Notes under the pieces: generated by a model
The model's input: only the letters and a program-made list of their open reading frames with translations
Told to the model about the DNA's origin: nothing
Database searches by the model: none
Source of the DNA: CBDBIG01 sp965205845 [NCBI: bacterium]
GTDB taxonomy: Bacteria > SAR324
Length of the DNA stretch: 64,000 bases
Direction: 5' to 3'
Assembly: GCA_965205845.1 (NCBI GenBank)
Contig: CBDBIG010000002.1
Span: forward strand, 124,001 to 188,000
Made by a program: the position numbers and the translations under genes
Shown here: positions 55,863-63,599 of the stretch, piece after piece
Numbering within the stretch: the first letter of the stretch is position 1
Layout of the letters: each line of letters opens with the position of its first letter

Positions 55863-56687
55863 ATGTCTATTTTGCAAGCATTCGTATTGGGGCTTATTCA
55901 AGGGCTCACCGAATTTGCCCCTGTGAGCAGCTCTGCGCATCTGCGCATGGTTTCTGCCGTACTCGGCTGGGGCGATCCGGGCCTTGCTTTTTCTGCCGTA
56001 CTGCATTTAGGTGCTGTACTGGCGGCAGTGCTGTATTTTCGCCGCGAAGTATGGGCGTTAACCCTTACTGCCTGCAAACTCCCCGTCCAACGCCATCTGC
56101 TTGCCTCACCTAATGGACGTTTGTTACTGGCTTTGGGGATAGGCATTGTGCCCGTTGTTTGCGTAGGCTGGTTGTTTCACGATTTTTTTAGCGATCAAGT
56201 GAGAAGCCTGCACATCATTGGGGCCATGCTCATTTTGGTGGGCATCGCATTGTGGTTCGCAGAACGCTTCGGGCGCCAAACCAACCCGTTAACCCAGCTC
56301 CGCTGGGGCCGCGCCTTTCTCGTGGGCGTGTTTCAGTTGTTAGCGTTGCTTCCTGGTGCTTCGCGCTCGGGTTCGGTCATGCTAGGAGGACTTTGCATGG
56401 GTTTGCAACGCGATGCCGCGGCGCGCTTTTCATTTTTAATGGGCATTCCCGTTTTGCTGGGGGCGGGTTTGCTCGAGGTGCCCAAGGTGCTGGGGGGATT
56501 GCAGGCAACCCACACCAGTTTGCTACCCCTTGGAGTTGCCCTGCTGGCTTCATCTGTGGCCAGTTTTATCTCGATTGCATTTTCTTTTTCCATCCTACGC
56601 CGTATGGGGGTTACTCCCTTTGTCCTTTATCGGATAATTCTAGGAGGTAGCATCATCATTTTTGCCTCCCTAGGCATCATTCACTAA
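55863..56687 (+). CDS. uppP: Undecaprenyl-diphosphatase UppP (BacA)
   Basis: Integral membrane phosphatase that recycles the peptidoglycan lipid carrier; confers bacitracin tolerance. 274 aa, multiple helices. Signature motifs GLIQGLTEFAPVSSSAHLRM at about 11-30 and LLPGASRSGSVMLGGLCMGL at about 162. The standard TEFLPVSSTGH appears here as TEFAPVSSSAH, a known variant. Follows tRNA-His by about 230 bases without a gene. Confidence 0.94.
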   Translation: MSILQAFVLGLIQGLTEFAPVSSSAHLRMVSAVLGWGDPGLAFSAVLHLGAVLAAVLYFRREVWALTLTACKLPVQRHLLASPNGRLLLALGIGIVPVVCVGWLFHDFFSDQVRSLHIIGAMLILVGIALWFAERFGRQTNPLTQLRWGRAFLVGVFQLLALLPGASRSGSVMLGGLCMGLQRDAAARFSFLMGIPVLLGAGLLEVPKVLGGLQATHTSLLPLGVALLASSVASFISIAFSFSILRRMGVTPFVLYRIILGGSIIIFASLGIIH

Positions 56688-56706
56688 AAACCCAGCAAAT
56701 CCCGCC

Positions 56707-56889
56707 GTGATACACCAAAAATGCTTACTGTGTGCAACGCCCCTTGGCATTAAAACCAGAGACAACGTGTTTTGCTCCATAGAATGTACGCTTCGCTACC
56801 GCCACACAGCACAGCACCTTCAGCCCCTCACACCCTCACCCTCAAAAATACCTGGGCAACTCATTAAGCCTTTTAAGGTAAAAAAATAA
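56707..56889 (+). CDS. Small zinc-finger-like protein
   Basis: 60 aa from GTG 56707, 19 bases after the uppP stop. CLLCATPLG and FCSIECTLRYR give two Cys pairs (CxxC, CxxxC) compatible with one zinc. The C-terminal tail is Pro/Lys-rich. The last codons and stop (ending KPFKVKK) fall within the 173-bp array, so its 3' end is duplicated twice downstream. Confidence 0.6.
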   Translation: MIHQKCLLCATPLGIKTRDNVFCSIECTLRYRHTAQHLQPLTPSPSKIPGQLIKPFKVKK

Positions 56890-57392
56890 ACCCCCTACCT
56901 ACCATGCAAACCGCTTGGCGCGGCAATCTGTATCCGTCAACATTGCATAACCGCATTCACAGGCAAGCCATGGTGCCAAGAGCCATGAAACGGGGTAGAA
57001 GCGGAACTACTTTTTGCCTGGGGTAAAGTAAGGGTTCGTGCCCGCTTAAGGTAAAAAAATAAACCCCCTACCTACCATGCAAACCGCTTGGCGCGGCAAT
57101 CTGTATCCGTCAACATTGCATAACCGCATTCACAGGCAAGCCATGGTGCCAAGAGCCATGAAACGGGGTAGAAGGGAAACTACTTTTTGCCTGGGGTAAA
57201 GTAAGGGTTCGTGCCCGCTTTAAGGTAAAAAAATAAACCCCCTACCTACCATGCAAACCGCTTGGCGCGGCAATCTGTATCCGTCAACATTGCATAACCG
57301 CATTCACAGGCAAGCCATGGTGCCAAGAGCCATGAAACGGGGTAGAAGCGGAACTACTTTTTGCCTGGGGTAAAGTAAGGGTTCGTGCCCGC
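56874..57392. repeat. Tandem repeat, about 173 bp x 3, between two convergent genes
   Basis: Equivalent positions at 56901, 57074 and 57248. The unit spans the whole convergent intergenic region: it starts in the last codons of the zinc-finger gene and ends in the last codons of the NifU-type gene. Copies differ slightly (GAAGCGGAACTAC versus GAAGGGAAACTAC; one or two more T at the junction). No gene lies in the repeated part. Confidence 0.96.
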
Positions 57393-57791
57393 GCTATGGT
57401 CGGTTTCATCGACAACATCAATGATTTCAGGAAGCACTTCGCGCAGGCGTTGCTCCACCGCTTGGCCCAGGGTAACGCTGACCATGCTACAGCCTTGGCA
57501 GCGCCCCTCGACACGCAAATATACCAAGTTGTCGCGCACATCAAGCAAGGTAAACTTGCCTGAATGGCTCGCCACTTGTGGGTTAATTTCCTCGTTAAAC
57601 AAGGTTTGCACAATGTGTTTTTGCTCACTAACAGTGCGTTTTTGCACCACTTGAAAACCAAAACGGTTTTTTTGCGCACCGCAGGTTTGCGCACCGCTTC
57701 TTAGAGCAGAGGATGCCTTGGGTGTGCTCGGGGTATCACCTTTAGGTTGGGGTAAAAAAGCACCGCGAAAACGTTTAAGCATGTTCTTCAT
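57354..57791 (-). CDS. NifU-like C-terminal domain (NFU) iron-sulphur scaffold/carrier
   Basis: 145 aa. A 55-residue N-terminal extension is followed by the NFU domain: INPQVASHSGKFTLLDVRDN, VYLRVEGRCQGCSMVSVTLGQ with the CxxC cluster site, and a C-terminal helix EQRLREVLPEIIDVVDE. Likely transfers Fe-S clusters to client proteins. Upstream neighbour on the same strand is the CorC gene (126 bases). The end of the gene is repeated downstream. Confidence 0.88.
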   Translation of the reverse strand: MKNMLKRFRGAFLPQPKGDTPSTPKASSALRSGAQTCGAQKNRFGFQVVQKRTVSEQKHIVQTLFNEEINPQVASHSGKFTLLDVRDNLVYLRVEGRCQGCSMVSVTLGQAVEQRLREVLPEIIDVVDETDHSAGTNPYFTPGKK

Positions 57792-57917
57792 GCGCTCTGC
57801 TCATTGATGGAATTTGGGTTTATGCAAAATGTTAAAAAAGGGAGGCTCTCGTTTTGGTTGTGCGGTTTGTGGGCAGGCAGAAAGCACAAAGGTGCTTGTA
57901 TGCAAACAGCACAAGGG

Positions 57918-59243
57918 TTACGCGCTTTCTTTTGGAAGTGAACGCGTACCATTTTCGGGAAGGTTTTCAGGAACAGCAGGTTGTTCAATGGCCTTTGGGG
58001 CTCCTTCAATACGCACCGTTACCACGCGCTGGGCATTGCTTTCATGCACGTAAAACCGCCATCCCGCATATACGCATTCCCATGCACGGACGGGGACCTC
58101 CCCTGCTTCTTCCACAATAAAACCACCAAGGCTTTCATAGGCACGTTCTTCGGGAAACTGGATGTGTAAATGCTCCTCCACGTCGCCCAAGCTAATGCGC
58201 GCATCGGCTAAAAACACACCCTCTGAGAGTTGACTCATTTTTTCTTTCTCATCGTCAAACTCATCGCGGATTTCACCCAGCAGTTCTTCAATAATGTCTT
58301 CCATGGTGAGTAACCCGCTGGTTCCGCCAAACTCATCCACCACCATCGCAATGTGGATGCGCGTTTTTTGAAACTGCTTAAGCACATCGCTAATACGCTG
58401 GGATTCAGGCACGTACACAGGCGGCACAACACGGTTACGCACAAAATTTTTCTCGTCTTTTGTGCTATTGGGTTTGGTAAGCAAACTTTTTACGTAAAAC
58501 ATGCCTTCGATATCGTCGAGCGAGGCATTGGTAATCGGCAAACGACTGTAGCCTGAATTACGGCATATTTCCATGGCCTGCTTGTAGCCATCCTCGATGG
58601 AAAGAGCAATAATCTCGGTGCGGGGTGTCATCACTTCGCGGACGTTCGTGTCGCTAAAATTGAGGACCGCTTCAAGCAATTCGCGTTTTTCAGGAGGTAG
58701 TACACCATTTTGCCCGCCTAGTTTAATGGTAAAGGCGACATCTTCTTCGGTGGTTTTGGTGTGGTTGGTATGGGTGCCACCAAGGCGCAACAAAAATTGC
58801 ATGCTACGTGTCAGCGGCCAACTTAAGGGGAACAGCAAAAGGTGAAACCCGCCAATGAGCACCAGCACTGGAGGTGCCATATTCACTGAAAATACCCGCG
58901 CCACGGTTTTAGGAAAAATCTCACCCGATACCAAAATAAGAAACGTCATGACTCCAATGGCAATGGCAATGCTTTGGCCAGGGAGCAGCTGTGCTGCAAT
59001 ATCTGCCGCGAGTGCACTGGCAGTAATGTTGACCACATTGTTCCCAATTAAAATGGTGGTCAACACCTCTTGGGGTCGATTCTTCCAAAGATTAATCGGT
59101 CTGCTATAGCGTGGGCGATTCACCAGCAGTTGCTCGATTTGGGGCATTGTTAAGGAAACCAGCGCGGTTTCAGCACTGGAGAAAAAACCCGAAAACACCA
59201 AACAAGTACCGATGAGCGTTAACTCCCAACCCAATTCGGTCAT
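57918..59243 (-). CDS. CNNM/CBS-domain transporter-associated protein (HlyC/CorC family)
   Basis: 441 aa. N-terminal DUF21/CNNM membrane domain (about 1-185) with FFSSAETALVSLT and ISGEIFPK-type LVSGEIFPKTVAR; a CBS pair (about 205-325) with VMTPRTEIIALS, YSRLPIT and VVDEFGGTSGLLTMEDIIEE; C-terminal CorC_HlyC domain with SLGGFIVEEAGEVP. Proteins of this group are implicated in Mg/Co homeostasis. Inner-membrane location. Confidence 0.92.
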   Translation of the reverse strand: MTELGWELTLIGTCLVFSGFFSSAETALVSLTMPQIEQLLVNRPRYSRPINLWKNRPQEVLTTILIGNNVVNITASALAADIAAQLLPGQSIAIAIGVMTFLILVSGEIFPKTVARVFSVNMAPPVLVLIGGFHLLLFPLSWPLTRSMQFLLRLGGTHTNHTKTTEEDVAFTIKLGGQNGVLPPEKRELLEAVLNFSDTNVREVMTPRTEIIALSIEDGYKQAMEICRNSGYSRLPITNASLDDIEGMFYVKSLLTKPNSTKDEKNFVRNRVVPPVYVPESQRISDVLKQFQKTRIHIAMVVDEFGGTSGLLTMEDIIEELLGEIRDEFDDEKEKMSQLSEGVFLADARISLGDVEEHLHIQFPEERAYESLGGFIVEEAGEVPVRAWECVYAGWRFYVHESNAQRVVTVRIEGAPKAIEQPAVPENLPENGTRSLPKESA

Positions 59244-59999
59244 AATACCCCCCTGCTACACCCATGGCCAGCGCACCGACCATGAAGCAATGTATCCCAA
59301 TTGGATAAAGGTTTATTCCCGTCCAAAGTCCCTTTGTTTCTCCTTATAAAGGGGCGTCCATGAAACCCTCATTTGCTTTGGTCTGCAAGCCACGCAAGCG
59401 AATAGTTTGCCAAACAACAAACCACCCATAAAGCGCCAATGTGTGCATGCTACAAATCAGGGAGGTATCAATGCAAAAGTGAAGATTTAGTTCATTAAAA
59501 ATAATGTTCCGGATATGTTATGCATGCAAAGTATTGATACCAGTGTGGGTGGGGGATGCGCTGCACAGGCACGAGCAACACATTTCCGCCAAAAATGGGC
59601 TTAAAAGTGGCTACTGCACACACAAGATGCCAAACAGCATGGGGAAACATGGCATAATCCTATGCTAGCGTAAAGTGAAAACAATAGCAAAACCCACCTG
59701 CCAATTCCTTAATGCAAACCAAGGTAAACCCCTTGATTTGTCTGTAGGGTTTACCTCAGCCTTGTGAGGTTTTGTGAGGGCAGCAAAAAACCTACCCTTC
59801 GCCTTTATTCGAAAGTGGGAGATTTTGCTTATTGTGCCTGTCCGCATGCTTTATCCCTACTGGGGAATTGCGGAAAAATAGTGAGTATGCCGAGACACAT
59901 GTTTTGCGACTGTGCCAAGGGACTTATACCAAGCATCTTTGGAATATTAGGCATCGATGCGGGTGCAGGTTCCTGGGCAGGGGTTTTGCAGGGCTTTGT
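59244..59999. other. Intergenic region, no gene seen
   Basis: 756 bases, relatively AT-rich near 59460-59520. Only short overlapping frames. May hold the CorC promoter. Confidence 0.45.
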
Positions 60000-60155
60000 T
60001 CATTTGTCTCTGTGGCACTTGGGGGGTTTGGGTAAGCAAAACGCCTTCGAAGGGCAGGGGCAGAGGCTAACATCTGCGGCAACAGGGTTCGCAGTCAACA
60101 CGGGGCTGGCCAGCAACAACAAACCCATTCCCAAAAAGAATCCTTTGATTAACAT
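60000..60155 (-). CDS. Small secreted Cys-rich peptide, 51 aa
   Basis: ATG 60155 preceded by GAGGA at a good distance, ending TGA 60000. The first 27 residues are a clear signal peptide (MLIKGFFLGMGLLLLASPVL then AxA-like ANPVAA). The mature part of about 24 residues is short and carries Cys32, Cys34, Cys40 and Cys47 in a Pro/Lys setting (LCPCPSKAFCLPKPPKC). Could be a metal-binding periplasmic peptide or a disulphide-stabilised secreted peptide. No homologue known to me. Confidence 0.6.
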   Translation of the reverse strand: MLIKGFFLGMGLLLLASPVLTANPVAADVSLCPCPSKAFCLPKPPKCHRDK

Positions 60156-60175
60156 AAATAAATCCTCATCATTAT

Positions 60176-60334
60176 TTAAGGGTTAAAAGCACCTACCCTC
60201 TCAGGCGTGGGTAGGCAATGACTCTTCCCCGCCTTACTGGGGGAAAGAAGAGATCGCGCATGGGCGAAATGAGCACCCTTGCCCCTGGAGGCAGGGCCGC
60301 CAAAAATCCGTTTTTGACGAACCATTCTTTGCAT
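60176..60334 (-). CDS. Possible 52-aa protein with a strong, duplicated ribosome site
   Basis: ATG 60334 preceded by GAAGGAGGAGGAC. Product MQRMVRQKRIFGGPASRGKG and so on, basic, no family. The 46-bp duplication upstream repeats the same ribosome site and start in another frame. The 3' end contains the hairpin at 60194-60217. Coding status uncertain. Confidence 0.35.
   Translation of the reverse strand: MQRMVRQKRIFGGPASRGKGAHFAHARSLLSPSKAGKSHCLPTPERVGAFNP
60194..60217. other. Hairpin CCTACCC/GGGTAGG
   Basis: Perfect 7-bp inverted repeat with a 10-base loop inside the 3' end of the 52-aa frame. The sequence context (a CCTACCCACG hairpin near the end of a small unit) is reminiscent of subterminal hairpins of IS200/IS605-type elements, but no transposase is present. 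Confidence 0.4.
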
Positions 60335-60407
60335 TTTGTCCTCCTCCTTCGTAAACTGGTCGACGAACCATTCTTTGCATTTTGTTCTCCTCCTTCGTAA
60401 ACTGGTC
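60316..60407. repeat. 46-bp tandem duplication containing ribosome site and start codon
   Basis: Units at 60316 and 60362 differ by one base (GTCCTCC versus GTTCTCC). On the minus strand each has GAAGGAGGAG and ATG. Confidence 0.93.
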
Positions 60408-60464
60408 CCAGTGCCTACGCCACCAATCCTTTTTCTCAAACCCTAAAAACTCAAAGCCCTGCCT

Positions 60465-60809
60465 ATGGCCATTCCTCAAAACCTCGAAATGGCAAAGTCC
60501 TTCGAAGCAGCCGGGTTTAACCTGCCCCAAGCCCACGCCTTGGCCAGCGTAACCAGCGGCATCGAAAGCCGCCTCGAAAACCTCGAACATGGGGTGCGCG
60601 ACCTCCGCCAAGAAATGCGCGACCTCCGCCAAGAAATGCGCGACCTCCGCCAAGAAATGCGCGAACAACGCCAAGAAACCCAAGCAGGTTTTGAGGCCCT
60701 TCGCCAAGAAATGCGCGATACAACCTGGCGCTTGATAATGGCGATGATTGGTTTGCAAGCCATTTTTGGAGGCATCTTGCTGGCAGCCTTTAAATTGTTT
60801 TTTACTTGA
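60465..60809 (+). CDS. Coiled-coil protein with C-terminal membrane anchor (DUF1640-like)
   Basis: 114 aa. Helical N terminus, then a coiled coil in which a 21-base unit occurs three times in phase (60598-60660), giving three exact RDLRQEM heptads, then REQRQET and LRQEMRD. A hydrophobic helix ends the protein (MIGLQAIFGGILLAAFKLFF). The arrangement matches short coiled-coil/one-helix proteins of the DUF1640 type. Function unknown; probably trimeric or dimeric membrane-anchored rod. Confidence 0.65.
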   Translation: MAIPQNLEMAKSFEAAGFNLPQAHALASVTSGIESRLENLEHGVRDLRQEMRDLRQEMRDLRQEMREQRQETQAGFEALRQEMRDTTWRLIMAMIGLQAIFGGILLAAFKLFFT

Positions 60810-62011
60810 GAATCCTCCTCACCCTACCGCTCAAAGCGTTTGACGCACACGGTGTCTTCCCCCGATTGGAGTGTCCAATAGGGCGCGATCGTTGGCGGTT
60901 TTTCAACACGCCTACAAGCGTGTGGTTATTGAAAATAAGGAGCAACCTACTCAGAAAAGAGAGAGGCATTACTGCGATGCACCCCGTAAAAGGCCAGCCG
61001 CCAGCCTTTACTAGGGCTTATCGCAATAGCGTGGTCTATTATTTTTTGCGTCTGCGCGAAATCATTATCAGCGTGGGCTATCTTTTGATGCGCTTTGTAA
61101 CCACATGGCTCGATGCGCTGCTGGCAAAGGCTAGACAGTGTGCTGAAGTGCTTTGGCGGAGGTGATATGGCGGAGGTGATATGGCGGAGGTGATATGGCG
61201 GAGGTGATATGGCGGAGGTGATATGGCAGTGATAATTTGGCAATTTCTAAGGGGCATGATGGTTTTGTGTGGCGTTCAAAAAAGCAACATTCGCGCCGCT
61301 TTGTGTTTGATGTTTACTCACCGACCCCGCTTGGCTGTCCAAAGAGCAGCCTTTAAAAAGACAACACGTATTAGAGGTGCTGCCTAAAGCGCACGTTTAT
61401 CGTGCACACTATGGGCTTACGAATGATGACAGTCCCTATGGGTAAGGGATTGGGGAGGTGCCCTATTGGATCCGCTGGTTTTAAGAGAACCATTTCCCCA
61501 ATGCTGCCCCGCCATGCCTGGAGCATTGGACTTTTCAACCCCTTCGCTCCGATACAGCGGCGCAGGTGTAACGCGATGAAATCGTGTTTTTTGATGGATG
61601 TGCCTCCTGTAAGACGATGCTTATTGGGGGATACCTCTGGGGATGCACATGGGTGCAAGGGCAAAGGGGGGGATGCCCCCGCCTTTGCCACGGGTAAAAA
61701 GGGCTAAAGGGAATGGATGGGTTGCCAAGACGCACCCTGGCAAGGGGGGCCGTTATCCCAGTGCTTGGTAACAAAATGCCCAAGTGCTAAAAAATATGAG
61801 GGGGGTGTTACACCAAGGGAGGTGTGGCACGAATGCGGCAATACTGGATGCGAACCCACCACAAAGTGCCAAGGGTAAGCAGCACAGCGTGAAACACGAA
61901 AAACACGCGCAAAGCCAAACCATGGTGCTCTCAAGCCTGCCAGCAAAGGCCCGCTCAGCGTTGCCCAGCATGCCAATCGAAGAACCTATCAGCCCCAGGG
62001 TGCGCCCATGT
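60810..62011. other. 1.2 kb without a convincing gene
   Basis: Frames such as 60806-61165 (119 codons) and 61784-62074 lack ribosome sites or recognisable motifs. The stretch includes five copies of a 14-bp repeat (61155-61227) and an inverted sequence GGTTTTAAGAGAACC near 61478. Confidence 0.45.
61155..61227. repeat. 14-bp tandem repeat x 5
   Basis: GGCGGAGGTGATAT repeated five times without change. On the plus strand each unit resembles a ribosome site followed by TGATAT; no gene follows. Confidence 0.95.
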
Positions 62012-62692
62012 TTATCGCTCAGGGATATCGGCCACACGCCAGTGTTCTTTGTGCCAGGCCATTTCCCAAAATAGCAGTTCCCAGCGGCTGCTCGTTTGAA
62101 AATGCTGCAACCAACGCCGCTTACGCCCAGGGCTGGCGTGCTGGGCTTGTTCTTCGAGGGCGTTGCGTAACCAAGCCCCATAGGCTTCAAATTCCGTAGA
62201 GGCATACATGGCAATCCACTTGGCATAGCGCGTAGTGGGGGTGTTTTGGCTTTGCAGATGGCGTGCAAGGGTGTTGTAACCCCACTGGCAGGGGAGAACG
62301 CTGGCAATGATGTCGCTCACATCACCACACAAGGCCACGTGGTGTAAATGGCCCGTGTAGCCGCTGGTGGTGGCACTCATTTGTACTTGCTCTAAGGCTT
62401 GGGAAGCAATGCCAAATTCCTTGCAGTATGCGCGATGTAGATCCATTTCCCTTTGAAGGGTTTCGGAGCACAAGGTAGCAAAATAGGCCATTTGCTCGAG
62501 TTGCTGGCACTTTACTACAGCACTGGCGAACACTTTGGCGTATTCCATTAAAAATACATAATCCTGCTCTAAATAAAAGCAAAAGCGTTCACTATCAAGG
62601 GTTCCTTGACCTATGCCTTCTACAAAGGGGTGTTTTTTTTCCAATTCCCAAATGGGTGCCGAGGCCCTCCTTAAGGCATCGCAAAAGCCCAT
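62012..62692 (-). CDS. tenA: TenA-family thiaminase II / aminopyrimidine aminohydrolase
   Basis: Salvages thiamine breakdown products by hydrolysing aminopyrimidines. 226 aa, all-helical. Typical segments: HPFVEGIGQGTLDSERFCFYL, EQDYVFLMEYAKVFA, LHRAYCKEFGI and LPCQWGYNTLARHL, with KWIAMYASTEFEAYGAWL near the end. Starts 25 bases after the thiD stop, so the two form an operon for HMP salvage. Confidence 0.92.
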   Translation of the reverse strand: MGFCDALRRASAPIWELEKKHPFVEGIGQGTLDSERFCFYLEQDYVFLMEYAKVFASAVVKCQQLEQMAYFATLCSETLQREMDLHRAYCKEFGIASQALEQVQMSATTSGYTGHLHHVALCGDVSDIIASVLPCQWGYNTLARHLQSQNTPTTRYAKWIAMYASTEFEAYGAWLRNALEEQAQHASPGRKRRWLQHFQTSSRWELLFWEMAWHKEHWRVADIPER

Positions 62693-62717
62693 AGTTTATA
62701 TGCTCCTTTTTTGTTTG

Positions 62718-63599
62718 CTACGACCGATGGTGCCGATGGCCAGCGGGGGTTATCCGCGGGTGGTGGTGGTTTAAAAAACACGCTTTGCTCAAGCGTACGC
62801 TGTGCCTTAAGCCTTGGTATACAAAAGCAATGGCCCGTTCCACGGCTTGGTGTAACGCCAGCCCTTGGCACAAATTGGCAGCAATGGCTGCGGAAAGCGT
62901 GCAACCCGTACCGTGGACATTCACGCCTTTCACCCGTGGGTGGTCAAAACGCTGGCAGCCGGCTTGGGTAACCAGGCAATCCACAACCTGAGCGCCACCT
63001 TGCAAATGCCCACCTTTGAGCAGGACTGCCACACCGTAGCGGTCGTACAGCGCCTTGGCGCACGCTTCCAGGGTGGCCGGGGTGCTAATTTTGCGTCCGC
63101 TGAGCAAGGTGGCTTCGGCGGTGTTGGGGGTGATCACACTCGCAAGGGGAAAAACCCAGTTCACCAAGGCTTCGACCGCATCTTCGTCCAACAGGCGTGC
63201 TCCACTGGTCGACACCATCACAGGATCGACCACCAAATAAGGCAATCCTTTGCCTTGATTAGGCGGCGCGGCCACATTGCGATACGCTTCTACCACCGTT
63301 TGAATGGTGCTGGTGTTGCCCAACATGCCCGTTTTGGCCGCACCCACCTCAAAATAGTTGGAAATCGCCTCCATTTGCGCGTCAATCACGGCGGTGTCCA
63401 CCCCTTGAATGGCCAAAACACCCTCAGGATTTTGGGCGGTAATGGCACAAAGCACACTCACCCCAAACGCACCATGGGCAGCAAAGGTTTTTAAATCGGC
63501 TTGAATGCCCGCGCCACCACCGCTGTCCGAACCCGCAATGGTCATCACAACAGGTTGAACGGGCATGTGAAACTTGGTGGATACTGGGGTTTGAGACAT
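62718..63599 (-). CDS. thiD: Hydroxymethylpyrimidine/phosphomethylpyrimidine kinase
   Basis: Phosphorylates HMP and HMP-P for thiamine synthesis. 293 aa from ATG 63599; the frame reaches 63683 but the domain starts just after VMTIAGSDSGGGAGIQADLK. Other motifs: TAQNPEGVLAIQGVD, KTGMLGN, DPVMVSTSGARLL, TPNTAEATLLSG, VLLKGGH and VHGTGCTLSAAIAANL with the catalytic Cys. A His-rich tail of about 15 residues is atypical. No TPP riboswitch was found upstream. Confidence 0.94.
   Translation of the reverse strand: MSQTPVSTKFHMPVQPVVMTIAGSDSGGGAGIQADLKTFAAHGAFGVSVLCAITAQNPEGVLAIQGVDTAVIDAQMEAISNYFEVGAAKTGMLGNTSTIQTVVEAYRNVAAPPNQGKGLPYLVVDPVMVSTSGARLLDEDAVEALVNWVFPLASVITPNTAEATLLSGRKISTPATLEACAKALYDRYGVAVLLKGGHLQGGAQVVDCLVTQAGCQRFDHPRVKGVNVHGTGCTLSAAIAANLCQGLALHQAVERAIAFVYQGLRHSVRLSKACFLNHHHPRITPAGHRHHRS

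Noticed and set aside
60806-61165. 119-codon gene downstream of the coiled-coil protein
   Set aside because: TTG start overlapping the previous stop, no ribosome site, no recognisable domain, and its end runs into the 14-bp repeat.
61753-62307. 184-codon minus-strand frame overlapping tenA
   Set aside because: It overlaps most of the downstream half of tenA in another frame; shadow of a real gene.
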